Virus record (IMG/VR): IMGVR_UViG_3300010396_000006
Coordinates: 1 to 64,000 of that record
Length of the DNA stretch: 64,000 bases
Reading direction: 5' to 3' (one strand)
Origin: a virus
How positions within the stretch are numbered: position 1 is the stretch's first letter; every line of letters starts with the position of its first letter. Positions 1 through 8,401 of this stretch are shown here, piece by piece. Made by a program: the position numbers and the translations under genes. The notes under the pieces were generated by a model. That model was given only the letters and a program-made list of their open reading frames with translations, was not told the DNA's origin and made no database searches.

Positions 1-1
1 A

Positions 2-838
2 AAAGAAAATCCGAAAACGGATGAGAACAAATCGGGATTTGAGTTCAAGTTTCGAATGCAGATGGAACCGTATTTTTATGGTGATTTCGATCCAGAAAGA
101 TGGTCGCTGCTGAATGACTCGAATGTCTATCTCGACGACATCAACGATCGAATTCGAAAACAGGCGAACGAGTACAACAAGATCTCGACGATGATTCAGG
201 GGCTGCTCGATCGAAGTGAGATCTTACATCCACATCCGCCGGTCAAGCTGTGGACGCCGCAAGGGTTCGAGACGTTCATCGAATTGATTTACGACCATGA
301 TCGGACATTGTTCGACGGAGCCGAACCGCCATCGTGGGAAGCGTACAAAGCCCAATGCGGTGAATCGATCGACATTGGTTCTGTAGTGTTCGGTCAACAG
401 GCGATTTGGTATGCCTCATTGCCGACAGAAGTTGATCGGTATGGCCGCAGTTACCATAGTTATGTTCCGAGCCGATACACCGAGGGGAATCCTGGCCCCG
501 GAGAAATTGCCGCTGTTCAAGAGATTTCGCTGAGAGGCAATAAGGTCACGTTCCGCTGGCAGCAGACGCGATACATCTATCGGTCTCGTCGCTGGGAGCA
601 GAGCGGCGAACGGACATTCAACCGATCCATCAGTATTCCCTGTGACAAGCTATTCAACATCTCGGCATACAAGCCGGGCGATTACAAGAAATTCTTCAAC
701 GATCCAAGAACTCGGCAACAGTATTTGAAGTGGGCCGATATCCTGCTGACGGCCGAAGAATATCATGCGGGGAATTTAGATCCTGTCACGTTCAAGAAAC
801 GGGATCGTAAGCCACGAAAAAGGAAACCAAAATCGTGA
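2..838 (+). CDS. Unknown protein, partial at left edge
   Basis: The reading frame is open from base 2, with no stop before the first ATG codons at 56 and 62, so the gene most likely starts outside the window. The visible part is about 278 residues. It is mixed alpha/beta with many aromatic residues, and the last 15 residues are very basic (a KKRDRKPRKRKPKS tail), which could bind nucleic acid. No family is recognised. If translation does start here, 56 or 62 are the only ATG choices and neither has a clear ribosome binding site. Confidence 0.55.
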   Translation, partial: KENPKTDENKSGFEFKFRMQMEPYFYGDFDPERWSLLNDSNVYLDDINDRIRKQANEYNKISTMIQGLLDRSEILHPHPPVKLWTPQGFETFIELIYDHDRTLFDGAEPPSWEAYKAQCGESIDIGSVVFGQQAIWYASLPTEVDRYGRSYHSYVPSRYTEGNPGPGEIAAVQEISLRGNKVTFRWQQTRYIYRSRRWEQSGERTFNRSISIPCDKLFNISAYKPGDYKKFFNDPRTRQQYLKWADILLTAEEYHAGNLDPVTFKKRDRKPRKRKPKS

Positions 839-868
839 ATGGCCACCAACTGACATCGAAAAACCGGC

Positions 869-1261
869 CTAAGCCTGTTTCGCGGCTTTCCTGGCGGCTC
901 GGTCTCTAGCTTGTTGTCCCGCTTTCTTGGCGGCTTCAACAATGTCAGCCGGGCAATCCTTCAACTTTATGTGAACGGTCGTTGCATGGCATCCTTGAAC
1001 AACGCCGATCTCTTCGTTGGACGCTCCCTTACGGAGCATCTTCAAGGCAAGCTCGGTGTCAAATTCTTTCTTCTTGCGACCAGACTTGCCCGAGGCGCGG
1101 GCCGCGGCCTGCATTCGCGAGATCGTCTTGAATCGCTGGTTGAGATATTCGCAGACTTCGTTGACAGCACGGCTGAGAGATTCAACGGCTGTCTTCGATC
1201 GAGTGACATAAACCGCATTCGCAGCGGTTTGAAGTTGTTGGGCGAGTGGATGCTGATCCAT
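869..1261 (-). CDS. Small helix-turn-helix DNA-binding protein, candidate repressor
   Basis: 130 residues and the only leftward gene in the window. ATG at 1261 is preceded by AAGGAA at a good distance; the longer frame to 1300 would run through its own promoter. The middle is basic (SGRKKKEFD). Residues about 80-110 look like a helix-turn-helix (KGASNEEIGVVQGCHATTVH). The C-terminus is Ala/Lys/Arg-rich. It is transcribed divergently from the 1389 operon, and its likely -10 box (TATGAT) lies inside an AATC-N5-GATT palindrome that recurs at seven other places. That position suggests a self-regulating repressor. The function is inferred from position and fold only; a small terminase-type DNA-binding protein is an alternative. 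Confidence 0.7.
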   Translation of the reverse strand: MDQHPLAQQLQTAANAVYVTRSKTAVESLSRAVNEVCEYLNQRFKTISRMQAAARASGKSGRKKKEFDTELALKMLRKGASNEEIGVVQGCHATTVHIKLKDCPADIVEAAKKAGQQARDRAARKAAKQA

Positions 1262-1294
1262 GATGCTTGGTTCCTTAAAATGAGGACAATGGGA

Positions 1295-1340
1295 AATCAT
1301 ACTGATTATTCTTGACGTCGCAAGCCGATTCGGTTACGGT
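1295..1340 (+). promoter_or_regulatory. Operator and rightward promoter of the 1389 operon
   Basis: The palindrome AATCATACTGATT lies at 1295-1307. Four bases later comes a -35 box TTGACG (1312-1317), then 17 bases, then TACGGT (1335-1340). The same palindrome-4 bases-TTGAC arrangement occurs at 13603 and 63489. Confidence 0.65.
1296..1323 (-). promoter_or_regulatory. Leftward promoter of the HTH gene
   Basis: On the minus strand, TTGCGA (1323-1318) is followed after 16 bases by TATGAT (1301-1296). The -10 box lies wholly inside the AATCAGTATGATT palindrome. The start codon is 35 bases further on. Confidence 0.55.
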
Positions 1341-1351
1341 TCGCAACCCCA

Positions 1352-1371
1352 CCACGGTCAGTAACACGCGG
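1352..1371 (+). promoter_or_regulatory. CAGUAAC-loop leader hairpin 1
   Basis: CCACG (1352-1356) pairs with CGCGG (1367-1371) with one A.C mismatch. The loop is GTCAGTAACA. This is the weakest stem of the five leader hairpins that share the CAGUAAC loop, but the loop and its distance from the -10 box (24 bases) match the others. Confidence 0.5.
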
Positions 1372-1388
1372 AATATGGGATTCTATCA

Positions 1389-1955
1389 ATGAAAAAGAAG
1401 TCGACGCGGAAGCCATCCGCCAAATCAACAACGGTCGCTGATGAATGTGCGGCCTATCGTGCAAACGGCAATTTCAGCGAATACGTCTGTGAGATCGAAC
1501 CGTTTCTGAAACAAGAACCAGAAATGCGAATTCGACTGCTGAAGAGCCTGAACAGCCCAATGGGCAAAGTGATCGAGGTCCATCACATCTACGGCCGGGT
1601 CAACAAGTGCGAAGAAAGCAACTGGCATACGGCATTGGTTCAGGTCTTCAAGGCGAGTCATCACGATTGCGGACACGATTTCAATCCACTGATTCTCGAA
1701 GTCGTCTCGCTCAAAGCAAAACTCGATCGACAGTGGCAACATGAACAACGCCAGTTGATCGGTTTGGAACCCCCGAACACGCCGCCGAATCGATTGCATT
1801 GGAACCTGCCGGTTCTCGATCTGTTGTGCAAAAAGAAACACAGCAATCCAACGCTCGCCGGTCGAATTGAAGGCATCTTGATTCCGCGCCTATCGGAGTT
1901 CCCGGTGTTCCAGCAGATGGCCAAAGAGATCCTGGCCAAGATCAATGGCGTCTGA
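1389..1955 (+). CDS. Unknown protein with HNH-like His/Asn pattern
   Basis: 188 residues and first gene after the 1312 promoter. The basic N-terminus (KKKSTRKPSAKST) could contact DNA. Around residues 58-96 there is VHHIYGR, then Asn in EESNWH, then HHDCGH. This recalls the His-His...Asn...His spacing of HNH endonucleases, but the usual CxxC zinc pairs are missing. The C-terminal part is helical. HNH-like is a weak inference from the motif; otherwise unknown. Confidence 0.6.
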   Translation: MKKKSTRKPSAKSTTVADECAAYRANGNFSEYVCEIEPFLKQEPEMRIRLLKSLNSPMGKVIEVHHIYGRVNKCEESNWHTALVQVFKASHHDCGHDFNPLILEVVSLKAKLDRQWQHEQRQLIGLEPPNTPPNRLHWNLPVLDLLCKKKHSNPTLAGRIEGILIPRLSEFPVFQQMAKEILAKINGV

Positions 1956-1970
1956 TTCAAGGAATGGCCG

Positions 1971-2261
1971 ATGAGTTCTCTGTCTGAACGATATATGCCG
2001 ACCGAGAATGGCGCTCGGCCATTTATGGAGTGGCTTAAAAATGGCGAGTATCGTCATCCGTCTTCATTCGACGCAGACGATCAGGTCCAAGAACTGCGAA
2101 AGATCGTCGACATTGAAGACCAGACGGCTCGAAAGATCGCGGCCAGCATGTTCGACAAGGCCAGATACATGCAGCGCCGTCTCGATGAACGCAAAAAAGA
2201 AATCGTTGCCTTGTACGAATTGGTCAAACAGTACGAAGAAGAACAAAGGGCAAACCCATGA
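1971..2261 (+). CDS. Small charged helical protein
   Basis: 96 residues. ATG at 1971 follows AAGGAA with six bases between. From residue 30 the sequence is almost all charged helix with heptad-like spacing, so a coiled coil is likely. The stop overlaps the next start (ATGA), so the two are probably translated together. No family is recognised. Confidence 0.6.
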   Translation: MSSLSERYMPTENGARPFMEWLKNGEYRHPSSFDADDQVQELRKIVDIEDQTARKIAASMFDKARYMQRRLDERKKEIVALYELVKQYEEEQRANP

Positions 2262-3019
2262 GTGACGAGCATTTCCTTGAAGACGGTTCCTCAGTGATCA
2301 AGCTGGGTGAGTTCGATGGCGGATTCGTGGTTCAGGAAGTATTCGACAACGGAGATGATGAACCGTCGTTTGGCCAGCCGATGATTGTCAAGAATCTGTT
2401 CGCAGAACCGCCGACAACGAAAAAGCACGCTGAGATTCAGAAGTTGGTCGATCAGGTCCACGAACTGAAAGTTGAACGATCATTGCTCACTGATGAGATT
2501 CGCCAGCAAAAGCAACAACTGGAAACGGCGAAACGAGAAACCGAAGCCGCTAAAAAGCTATCCGAAGTCGATGCCGCCATGAAACTGGTCTATGACTGCA
2601 TCCAAGGCAAGTTCACCCACATTGCCAGTCCGCACGATTATCATCCCAATATCGAACTCGCAAAAGATTTCACGAAGCAGATGCCTTTGTTGGAATTGCG
2701 AGCAGACTTGCAGGACAAAACTGTCCAATGGAAGTTAAGCCGATCATACATGGATCGAGACTATCGACAGAATGTTGTTTTGTGTCAGTCGATTGGCGCG
2801 GCTCGCGACGTCGTGAGGCCGAAAGTGATTGCCAAACTGAACTCCGCCAGAGATCACAGCGACATGAAAGAAGCGATCGCATTGGCAAAGCGACTCGGGA
2901 TTGAAGTCGACGCCAAGTATGAATCGAAATCCGAAGAGTTCCGAATGACCGAACTGGAAAAGCAACGTCAAGAACTCGCCGCAAAGCTACAGGCGACCGA
3001 AGCATCCTTGGCAAAGTAA
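2258..3019 (+). CDS. Coiled-coil protein of unknown function
   Basis: 253 residues, starting inside the previous stop (ATGA). Residues about 60-110 and the last 30 residues are rich in Glu, Lys, Gln and Leu and look like coiled coils. The region between has no recognisable motif. Its partner is probably the 96-residue helical product just upstream, judging from the overlap and the shared coiled-coil character. No enzyme motif is seen. Confidence 0.65.
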   Translation: MSDEHFLEDGSSVIKLGEFDGGFVVQEVFDNGDDEPSFGQPMIVKNLFAEPPTTKKHAEIQKLVDQVHELKVERSLLTDEIRQQKQQLETAKRETEAAKKLSEVDAAMKLVYDCIQGKFTHIASPHDYHPNIELAKDFTKQMPLLELRADLQDKTVQWKLSRSYMDRDYRQNVVLCQSIGAARDVVRPKVIAKLNSARDHSDMKEAIALAKRLGIEVDAKYESKSEEFRMTELEKQRQELAAKLQATEASLAK

Positions 3020-3022
3020 ATC

Positions 3023-3334
3023 ATGTCTGCACTTCCGCTACGCGCCGCTGAAGAACATCGCATCTATGATTTGCTTCACGAACAAATCGGATTCGATGAA
3101 TTCGGAACGTGGAAGGGCAGCTTCCTTCAATGCACGGAAACCGGATGCGAAGAATATCGAATTCAAGGCAAACTCGGATTCGGCGGCAAGCTACGAAACT
3201 GTCACGGCCGAATCTACATCGATTGCTATCCAGAAGACATCAATCAAGAGCGACAGGTGTTGATCGATCGAGTGAACGCAACTTTCGTTCAATGGTCAAA
3301 AGAAGGTCTGTTGCCGAAGTTCAGGGGAGCGTGA
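3023..3334 (+). CDS. Small unknown protein
   Basis: 103 residues, starting three bases after the previous stop. It has scattered Cys (QCTETGCEEYRIQG near residue 40, and NCHG, DCYP later), but no paired CxxC motif. It overlaps the next gene by one base (TGATG). Unknown function. Confidence 0.6.
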   Translation: MSALPLRAAEEHRIYDLLHEQIGFDEFGTWKGSFLQCTETGCEEYRIQGKLGFGGKLRNCHGRIYIDCYPEDINQERQVLIDRVNATFVQWSKEGLLPKFRGA

Positions 3335-3612
3335 TGTCGAATCCGAAAGCCATGCATGCCCAATATCGAGATCCAAAGACTGGCATTCTCGTCATCTACA
3401 CGTCAGCCGGCGTTCGAATGAATGCTCGCAATCCAAAGCGAGTCTGCGATCGTTGCGGAAAGCCGTTTGAAAAACATCATGATGGGTGGGATTCAACAGG
3501 TCTTGTTGTCACTGAGGAAGAAGTGTCTTGCATGCGTGGTGACGACATCGTGAAGTTCTATCATCCAGAATGTTTCGATCAGTTACAAAGCGAAGGTCAA
3601 TCCAATGGCTGA
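3334..3612 (+). CDS. Small zinc-finger-like protein
   Basis: 92 residues. ATG at 3334 overlaps the previous stop (TGATG); the longer frame to 3109 only shadows the upstream gene. VCDRCGKPFEKHHDGWD near residue 33 and YHPECF near residue 80 give a CxxC...H...C set that could bind one zinc. It overlaps the next gene by eight bases. Confidence 0.65.
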   Translation: MSNPKAMHAQYRDPKTGILVIYTSAGVRMNARNPKRVCDRCGKPFEKHHDGWDSTGLVVTEEEVSCMRGDDIVKFYHPECFDQLQSEGQSNG

Positions 3613-4693
3613 AACGACAATCGAATGGACGAATACCATTGATCAACTCGGCAATAGCCATCCGGGTTTCACGTTCAATCCGTGGTCGGGCTGTTCCAAG
3701 GTCAATGCGGGCTGTCAATTCTGCTATGCGGAGGTCAATCGATCAGTTCGAATTCGTGGTGTCACCTGGGGACCGAAAGGAAAACGAATCGTATCCAGTC
3801 CAGATTACTGGCAGAAACCATTGTCATGGAACAAGAAGGCATATCGTCTCGGCGTCAGACTGAAAGTATTTTGCGCCAGCTTGTCAGATGTGTTCGAAGA
3901 AATCGGAACAGACTTCGTGTTCGATCACAAAGGCAATCGGATTTTTCGACAGTTCGACGAGAATGCCACACTGTCGGGAAATCCATACATTGACGCGGCT
4001 GACCATTACCGAGTCGGGTTGCCAGAACTACGAAAGGATCTCTTCAACCTGATCGATATGACGCCGTATCTCGACTGGTTGATCCTGACAAAACGTCCGC
4101 AGAACATTCCGGAGATGTGGCCAAACACTCCTTATCCCGGACTTCAAGGACAATTCAGTTCGGAACCGCATCCGGTGAATAAGTATCGACCGAATGTCTG
4201 GCTAGGAACATCTATCAGCGATCAAGAAACAGCCAACGCGATGTTGCCAGAACTGTTGAAGTGTCGCGACCTGTCACCAGTGCTGTTCACGAGCTATGAG
4301 CCGGCATTGGGTCCCGTCGACTTCACGATGATCAGAGATCCGAACCGATTCCCTGGCTGTGCATACTTCGACGTCTTGCGTGGTCGAATGATCCATGAGG
4401 ACGACGGAAATCGCTGGACGAAAGAACCACATCTCGATCAAGTCATTGTCGGCGGTGAATCAGGTCCCAACGCTCGGCCGTACGAACTTGATTGGCCAAG
4501 GCAAACAATCAAGCAGTGTGCTGAATCCGGAATTGCTTGTTTCCATAAACAACTTGGATCATTCGCTTGGCGAAAATCAGATGGCGGTGGAATGAATGTT
4601 TACTTTCCAACCCGCGACAAGAAAGGCGGTGATCCTGCCGAGTGGCCGGAAGATCTGCGAGTCAGGCAATTTCCTGTTGTGTCAGCCGGATAG
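3605..4693 (+). CDS. DUF5131 (phage Gp37/Gp68) family protein
   Basis: 362 residues. The N-terminus carries the family signature: FTFNPWSGCSKVNAGCQFCYAE with Cys spaced like a metal or cluster site, followed by KRPQN (about residue 165), WLGTS (about residue 200) and VGGESGPNARP (about residue 283). The order and spacing fit the full-length DUF5131/Gp37-Gp68 family common in phages and mobile elements. The CxxxxxxCxxC pattern and barrel-like repeats recall radical SAM enzymes, but the reaction is not known. It sits in a run of small early genes. Confidence 0.85.
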   Translation: MAETTIEWTNTIDQLGNSHPGFTFNPWSGCSKVNAGCQFCYAEVNRSVRIRGVTWGPKGKRIVSSPDYWQKPLSWNKKAYRLGVRLKVFCASLSDVFEEIGTDFVFDHKGNRIFRQFDENATLSGNPYIDAADHYRVGLPELRKDLFNLIDMTPYLDWLILTKRPQNIPEMWPNTPYPGLQGQFSSEPHPVNKYRPNVWLGTSISDQETANAMLPELLKCRDLSPVLFTSYEPALGPVDFTMIRDPNRFPGCAYFDVLRGRMIHEDDGNRWTKEPHLDQVIVGGESGPNARPYELDWPRQTIKQCAESGIACFHKQLGSFAWRKSDGGGMNVYFPTRDKKGGDPAEWPEDLRVRQFPVVSAG

Positions 4694-4699
4694 AGAACC

Positions 4700-4957
4700 A
4701 TGAGCGACAACGATCAATTCGAGGAAGAACTGGAACGATCAGGTCTGTTCCGTTGTTGGTGCGGAATGATTGGCCAATATGACGAGATGTTCGATATGGA
4801 AATCTTCGAACAGGATTGTGGCGGAAGCGGAGTTCTGAACTGCGAGTGCGGCGGCGATATTTGCACCTGTCATAATCATGGCGAGGTTCAGTGTCCCGGC
4901 TGTCCTGATTGCGAAGAGTTCGACGAAGACATGGACGATTATGACAGATCCTATTAA
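4700..4957 (+). CDS. Cys-rich acidic zinc-binding-like protein
   Basis: 85 residues with 12 Cys, including CWCG, CECGGDICTC and CPGCPDC, and a very acidic tail (EEFDEDMDDYD). The pattern fits a small zinc-binding protein, perhaps an acidic mimic or adaptor. The end overlaps the next gene by 17 bases. Confidence 0.65.
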   Translation: MSDNDQFEEELERSGLFRCWCGMIGQYDEMFDMEIFEQDCGGSGVLNCECGGDICTCHNHGEVQCPGCPDCEEFDEDMDDYDRSY

Positions 4958-5309
4958 AGAACTGGTGTCGAAGATCATCTGTTGCATCCGTGCGGCTCGG
5001 CTTGATCTCTCGGATGAGAAAGCGACTCAACGCGATCTCGCCGAGATGTTCACTCAGGAACGGATTTTCTTCGCCCGTGAAGTTCGCCTATCCAGAGCAG
5101 ACATTATCGACTTCATGATTCAAGGCATCGGCATCGAAGTGAAGTTGCAAGGGGCCGTCAAAACGGCGGTCCATCGTCAATTGGTTCGGTACGCAAAACA
5201 CGACAACATCAAGTGTCTGATTCTGGTCTCGAATCTCAGCATGGGATTGCCACAACAGATCGAAGGGAAAGACGTCTATTTCGTCAGCGCGGCAGAGGGC
5301 TGGTTGTGA
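4941..5309 (+). CDS. Putative PD-(D/E)XK nuclease
   Basis: 122 residues. ATG at 4941 lies inside the end of the previous gene. Residues about 55-70 read DIIDFMIQGIGIEVKLQG: an Asp, a short strand pair, then E-x-K, the catalytic core of PD-(D/E)XK nucleases. A following helix with QLVRYAKHD and the strand CLILVS complete the fold. It overlaps the SNF2 helicase gene by four bases (GTGA), so nuclease and motor are probably made together and may act together in recombination or in attack on foreign DNA. The substrate is not predictable. Confidence 0.7.
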   Translation: MTDPIKELVSKIICCIRAARLDLSDEKATQRDLAEMFTQERIFFAREVRLSRADIIDFMIQGIGIEVKLQGAVKTAVHRQLVRYAKHDNIKCLILVSNLSMGLPQQIEGKDVYFVSAAEGWL

Positions 5310-6988
5310 GAACGTACGGCAAGATTCAACTTACTCCCGATGGAACGAAATGGGTGATCACCAAAGCGGAGCCGCACGTCTCGATCCGATTGAAAACCTT
5401 GTTCCCAAGTATTCCGAAAGGAAATGTCCCGCCATATTGGTTGCCTCACAGTCTGCCTGTTGATGCCGATCTCGATTGGTTCATGATCCGATATCCGCTG
5501 GAGATGTCAGAACAGGATCGAGCGGCACTAACCATCGGCCGCGAAAAGTACCTCGCACGCCAAGCCGAGATGGAACAGATCCTGATGCCGGATTACGTCC
5601 CCGCGAAGTCGGCAAAATTAAGGGAAGGCCAACAACTGAGGCCGTATCAATGGCAAGCAATCGAGATCCTGAAACGTCGCGGAAGCCTGTTGATCAGCGA
5701 CGAAATGGGACTCGGGAAAACTTACACGGCGGCAGGATTCATGGTCAGTCGGGCTGATTCGCTTCCCGCCGCCGTAGTCTGCGATGCTCACATGCAGCAA
5801 CAATGGAAAGAGAAGATCGAATCGTTCACGTACCTGAAAGTATGTCTGATCAAAAAGGCATCTGCCTATAGTTTGCCGGCGGCGGACGTCTACGTATTCC
5901 GAATCAGTCAGGTTGCCGGATGGTCAGAGATCTTCGATACCGGGTTTTTCCAATCGGTGACATACGATGAGCCTCAATCATTGAGGACGGGAACATCAAC
6001 CAGCAAAGGAACCGCCTGCAAGATTCTGTCCAAGAACACAAAGTATCGTTGCGGGCTGAGTGCTACGCCGGTTTTCAACTATGGCGATGAAATGTGGCGG
6101 ATTCTCCAATTCATCGACGATGCCGTTTTGGGATCATGGGATGATTTTGCGAGGGAATGGTGCTACCCAATGGGCAACGGAAAATTCCGCGTTGATAATC
6201 CAAAGGCCCTTGGGTCATACCTTCGCGAACAGCATGCGATGTTGAGGCGCACAAAAGCGGATATTGGTCAGCAATTGCCGAAAGTGTCCCGAATCGTCGA
6301 ACACGTTGACTATGACGAAAAGGCCGTTCAAGCCGTCGAGGATCTGGCTTGCATGCTGGCAGTCAAAGCGACTACAGCCAGTTTCGTTGAACGAGGGAAT
6401 GCCGTCAGGGAATTGGACGTCATGGTTAGGCAGGCAACGGGGATTTCCAAAGCGAAGACTGTTGCGACATTCAGCAGGATGATCGTCGAAGCCGGTGAAC
6501 CGATCATCCTATGGGGTTGGCATCGCGGGGTCTATGAAATCTGGAATCAAGAACTAGCCGATCTCAATCCCGCCATGTACACGGGAAGTGAATCAGCATC
6601 GCAGAAGCAAAAAGCGAAAGACAAATTTCTGAACGGTGAAACCGACGTATTGATCATGTCGCTGCGAAGCGGGGCCGGGGTTGATGGACTGCAAAAGCGA
6701 TGTTGTACTGGCATCTTCGGTGAATTGGATTGGTCCCCTGGGATTCATGCCCAATGCATCGGACGTCTCGATCGAGAAGGCCAAGAGAACCCCGTGACGG
6801 CATTCTTCCTTGTGGTCGATGATGGAAGCGATCCGCCGATCATGGATGTGTTGGGAATCAAAGCGTCAGAAGCATCCTCAATCATCGATCCGCATTTGGG
6901 CGTGGAGATGAAAGAGAACGACACCAGTCGATTGCAAAAGCTGGTTGAGCGATATTTAGATCGAAAGAAGTCAAAGTCGGTAGCGTGA
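5306..6988 (+). CDS. SNF2-family DNA helicase/translocase
   Basis: 560 residues. The GTG at 5306 overlaps the previous stop; the frame to 5213 is a shadow. Motif I is DEMGLGKTYTAAG (about residue 131). A Walker B variant YDEPQS lies near 220, motif III LSATPVFNYGDEMW near 250, LRSGAGVDGLQ near 455, and motif VI CIGRLDREGQ near 482. These are the SF2/SNF2 motifs in the normal order. SNF2 proteins move along duplex DNA using ATP; in phages they are often next to nuclease genes, as here. The C-terminus ends soon after the second RecA domain, with a Lys-rich tail. The next gene is separated by the structured RNA at 6994. Confidence 0.9.
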   Translation: MRTYGKIQLTPDGTKWVITKAEPHVSIRLKTLFPSIPKGNVPPYWLPHSLPVDADLDWFMIRYPLEMSEQDRAALTIGREKYLARQAEMEQILMPDYVPAKSAKLREGQQLRPYQWQAIEILKRRGSLLISDEMGLGKTYTAAGFMVSRADSLPAAVVCDAHMQQQWKEKIESFTYLKVCLIKKASAYSLPAADVYVFRISQVAGWSEIFDTGFFQSVTYDEPQSLRTGTSTSKGTACKILSKNTKYRCGLSATPVFNYGDEMWRILQFIDDAVLGSWDDFAREWCYPMGNGKFRVDNPKALGSYLREQHAMLRRTKADIGQQLPKVSRIVEHVDYDEKAVQAVEDLACMLAVKATTASFVERGNAVRELDVMVRQATGISKAKTVATFSRMIVEAGEPIILWGWHRGVYEIWNQELADLNPAMYTGSESASQKQKAKDKFLNGETDVLIMSLRSGAGVDGLQKRCCTGIFGELDWSPGIHAQCIGRLDREGQENPVTAFFLVVDDGSDPPIMDVLGIKASEASSIIDPHLGVEMKENDTSRLQKLVERYLDRKKSKSVA

Positions 6989-6993
6989 AAGGG

Positions 6994-7298
6994 AAAACCA
7001 TTTGATCAATCGGACATGATGAACGGTAGACCGTTTACTGACCGAAGACCGCAACGCCGTGGGATCGAAAGTGAAATCGGTAAAAAAGTATTCGGAAGGG
7101 GCGATTGGGACGGAGCGATATTCCGATGCCGGTACAGGTATGGTGTGCGTTGCGGTGAATGTCACACGTCAGCGACGAAGCCCAGCCGGCAGCGACCGGA
7201 GCCGCACACAACGGCTTTCATGGATAGCGGTGATGCATGCAATTGCGAATCCATGACGCAGGGCTGTCCTAGCTTTGTCCGATTGATCAAGTGGTTTT
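6994..7298 (+). ncRNA. Structured non-coding RNA closed by a 22-bp stem
   Basis: This 305-base stretch has no convincing gene. Bases 6994-7015 pair with 7277-7298 over 22 positions, with a single G.U pair as the only non-Watson-Crick pair. Inside, ACCGCAACGC (7048-7057) pairs perfectly with GCGTTGCGGT (7147-7156), TCGGAA (7092-7097) with TTCCGA (7121-7126), AACGG (7022-7026) with CCGTT (7031-7035), and TCATGGAT (7218-7225) with ATCCATGA (7249-7256). Nested long-range helices of this kind are typical of large structured RNAs. It does not show tmRNA or RNase P landmarks that I can recognise. Large phage RNAs such as GOLLD or ROOL are possible comparisons, not tested. It may be processed from the operon transcript or be made independently. 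Confidence 0.7.
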
Positions 7299-7326
7299 AG
7301 AAGCGAACTTTTAACAAGGTGCAATT

Positions 7327-8064
7327 ATGCTGGAACGAGTGACATTGACGGGCGCAGACAACACGGTCGAACCGAGCGAACTGCGAAAACTGAGCGAGGA
7401 TTTCCCGTTTGTCGAGTGGGGGATTCTGATCGGGACTCGCTTAAAGGCTCATCGAATGCCAGATGTTGATTGGATTCATCAACTGGTTGAAGAACGATTC
7501 CAAACGAACAACACAATGAATCTGTCGCTTCATATCTGCGGCCAACGATTGCGATCCATCGCGAATGGCCGACCTGATTTGAATGTGACAGTAGGCCATC
7601 AATTTATGGCGTTCTCTCGTGTGCAACTGAATTGGCATGCTGAACGATATGCGGCCGACGTCACTGAAAGCATGGCGGAAAACATTCTCACATCGTTCTG
7701 CCAAATGGGTGTGAGTGGATGGGAACCGGAATTGATCTTTCAGCTTGATGGGGTCAACGAAGATCTCTGCAAAGCCGTGATGCGTCGTTTTCGTTGTAGT
7801 GGATTATTTGATCGATCTCACGGTGCAGGCATTCTTCCCGGTGAATGGCCAAGATCACGGACCGATATGGCATGCGGTTGGGCCGGTGGCTTAGGTCCTG
7901 ACAATGTGGTCGAAGAGTTCCAGAAGATCCGTAAGCAGGCGTTCGGACCGTTCTGGATCGACATGGAAACCAAACTCTACAACGAAGACCGGACATTCAG
8001 CTTGGAAAAGTGCCGCAGTGTTCTGACTCAGATGAAACCATTCGTTGGATCGGACGCGGATTGA
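7327..8064 (+). CDS. TIM-barrel protein resembling phosphoribosylanthranilate isomerase
   Basis: 245 residues; start with AAGGTG eight bases upstream. Alternating strands and helices (VEWGILIG, LHICGQ, ELIFQLD, GILPGEWP) suggest an (alpha/beta)8 barrel. ACGWAGGLGPDNVVEEF near residue 190 matches the AGGLxPxNV phosphate-binding loop of TrpF-type isomerases, followed by FWIDMETKLY near 220. No trp genes are nearby, so a role in tryptophan synthesis is unlikely. It directly follows the structured RNA, and a nucleotide- or RNA-linked role is only a guess. One base overlap with the next gene. Confidence 0.65.
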   Translation: MLERVTLTGADNTVEPSELRKLSEDFPFVEWGILIGTRLKAHRMPDVDWIHQLVEERFQTNNTMNLSLHICGQRLRSIANGRPDLNVTVGHQFMAFSRVQLNWHAERYAADVTESMAENILTSFCQMGVSGWEPELIFQLDGVNEDLCKAVMRRFRCSGLFDRSHGAGILPGEWPRSRTDMACGWAGGLGPDNVVEEFQKIRKQAFGPFWIDMETKLYNEDRTFSLEKCRSVLTQMKPFVGSDAD

Positions 8065-8390
8065 TGGCCACCAGAACAATCACAATCGAAGTCGATGAAC
8101 TCGACGAAGCGACAATCCTGAATACGATTGCCAAGTATCAGGCCAAGTCACATGCGGCGGGCGGAGAAAATTGGTTGCCGGAAGGCGAATCTGACATTCG
8201 CGGCGCAACGCTGGCGGAGATCTGCCGAGCGTATCAGGAATACCACGACACTTGGAAACCGAGATTGCCGTTGAATCACGCAGTCCGGATCAAGGAAGCG
8301 ATTGAACGGAGAATCGAATCCATTCCCGGTGACGTCAATAAAGCTGACATGCGTGAAGTTCTGGAAAAGTTCATTGAGTACATGACATAA
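8064..8390 (+). CDS. Small unknown protein
   Basis: 108 residues. ATG at 8064 overlaps the previous stop (TGATG). It starts with a short beta-rich stretch (TRTITIEVDELD) followed by helices, which suggests a small alpha/beta domain. No family is recognised. Confidence 0.6.
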   Translation: MATRTITIEVDELDEATILNTIAKYQAKSHAAGGENWLPEGESDIRGATLAEICRAYQEYHDTWKPRLPLNHAVRIKEAIERRIESIPGDVNKADMREVLEKFIEYMT

Positions 8391-8401
8391 AGGGGAAGTC
8401 T

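Noticed and set aside
911-1315. Rightward frame of 134 codons opposite the HTH gene
   Set aside because: It is the complement of a better leftward gene with a ribosome binding site, and would run through the control region.
7016-7300. 94-codon frame inside the structured RNA
   Set aside because: No ribosome binding site, unlikely composition, and the bases are explained by RNA pairing.
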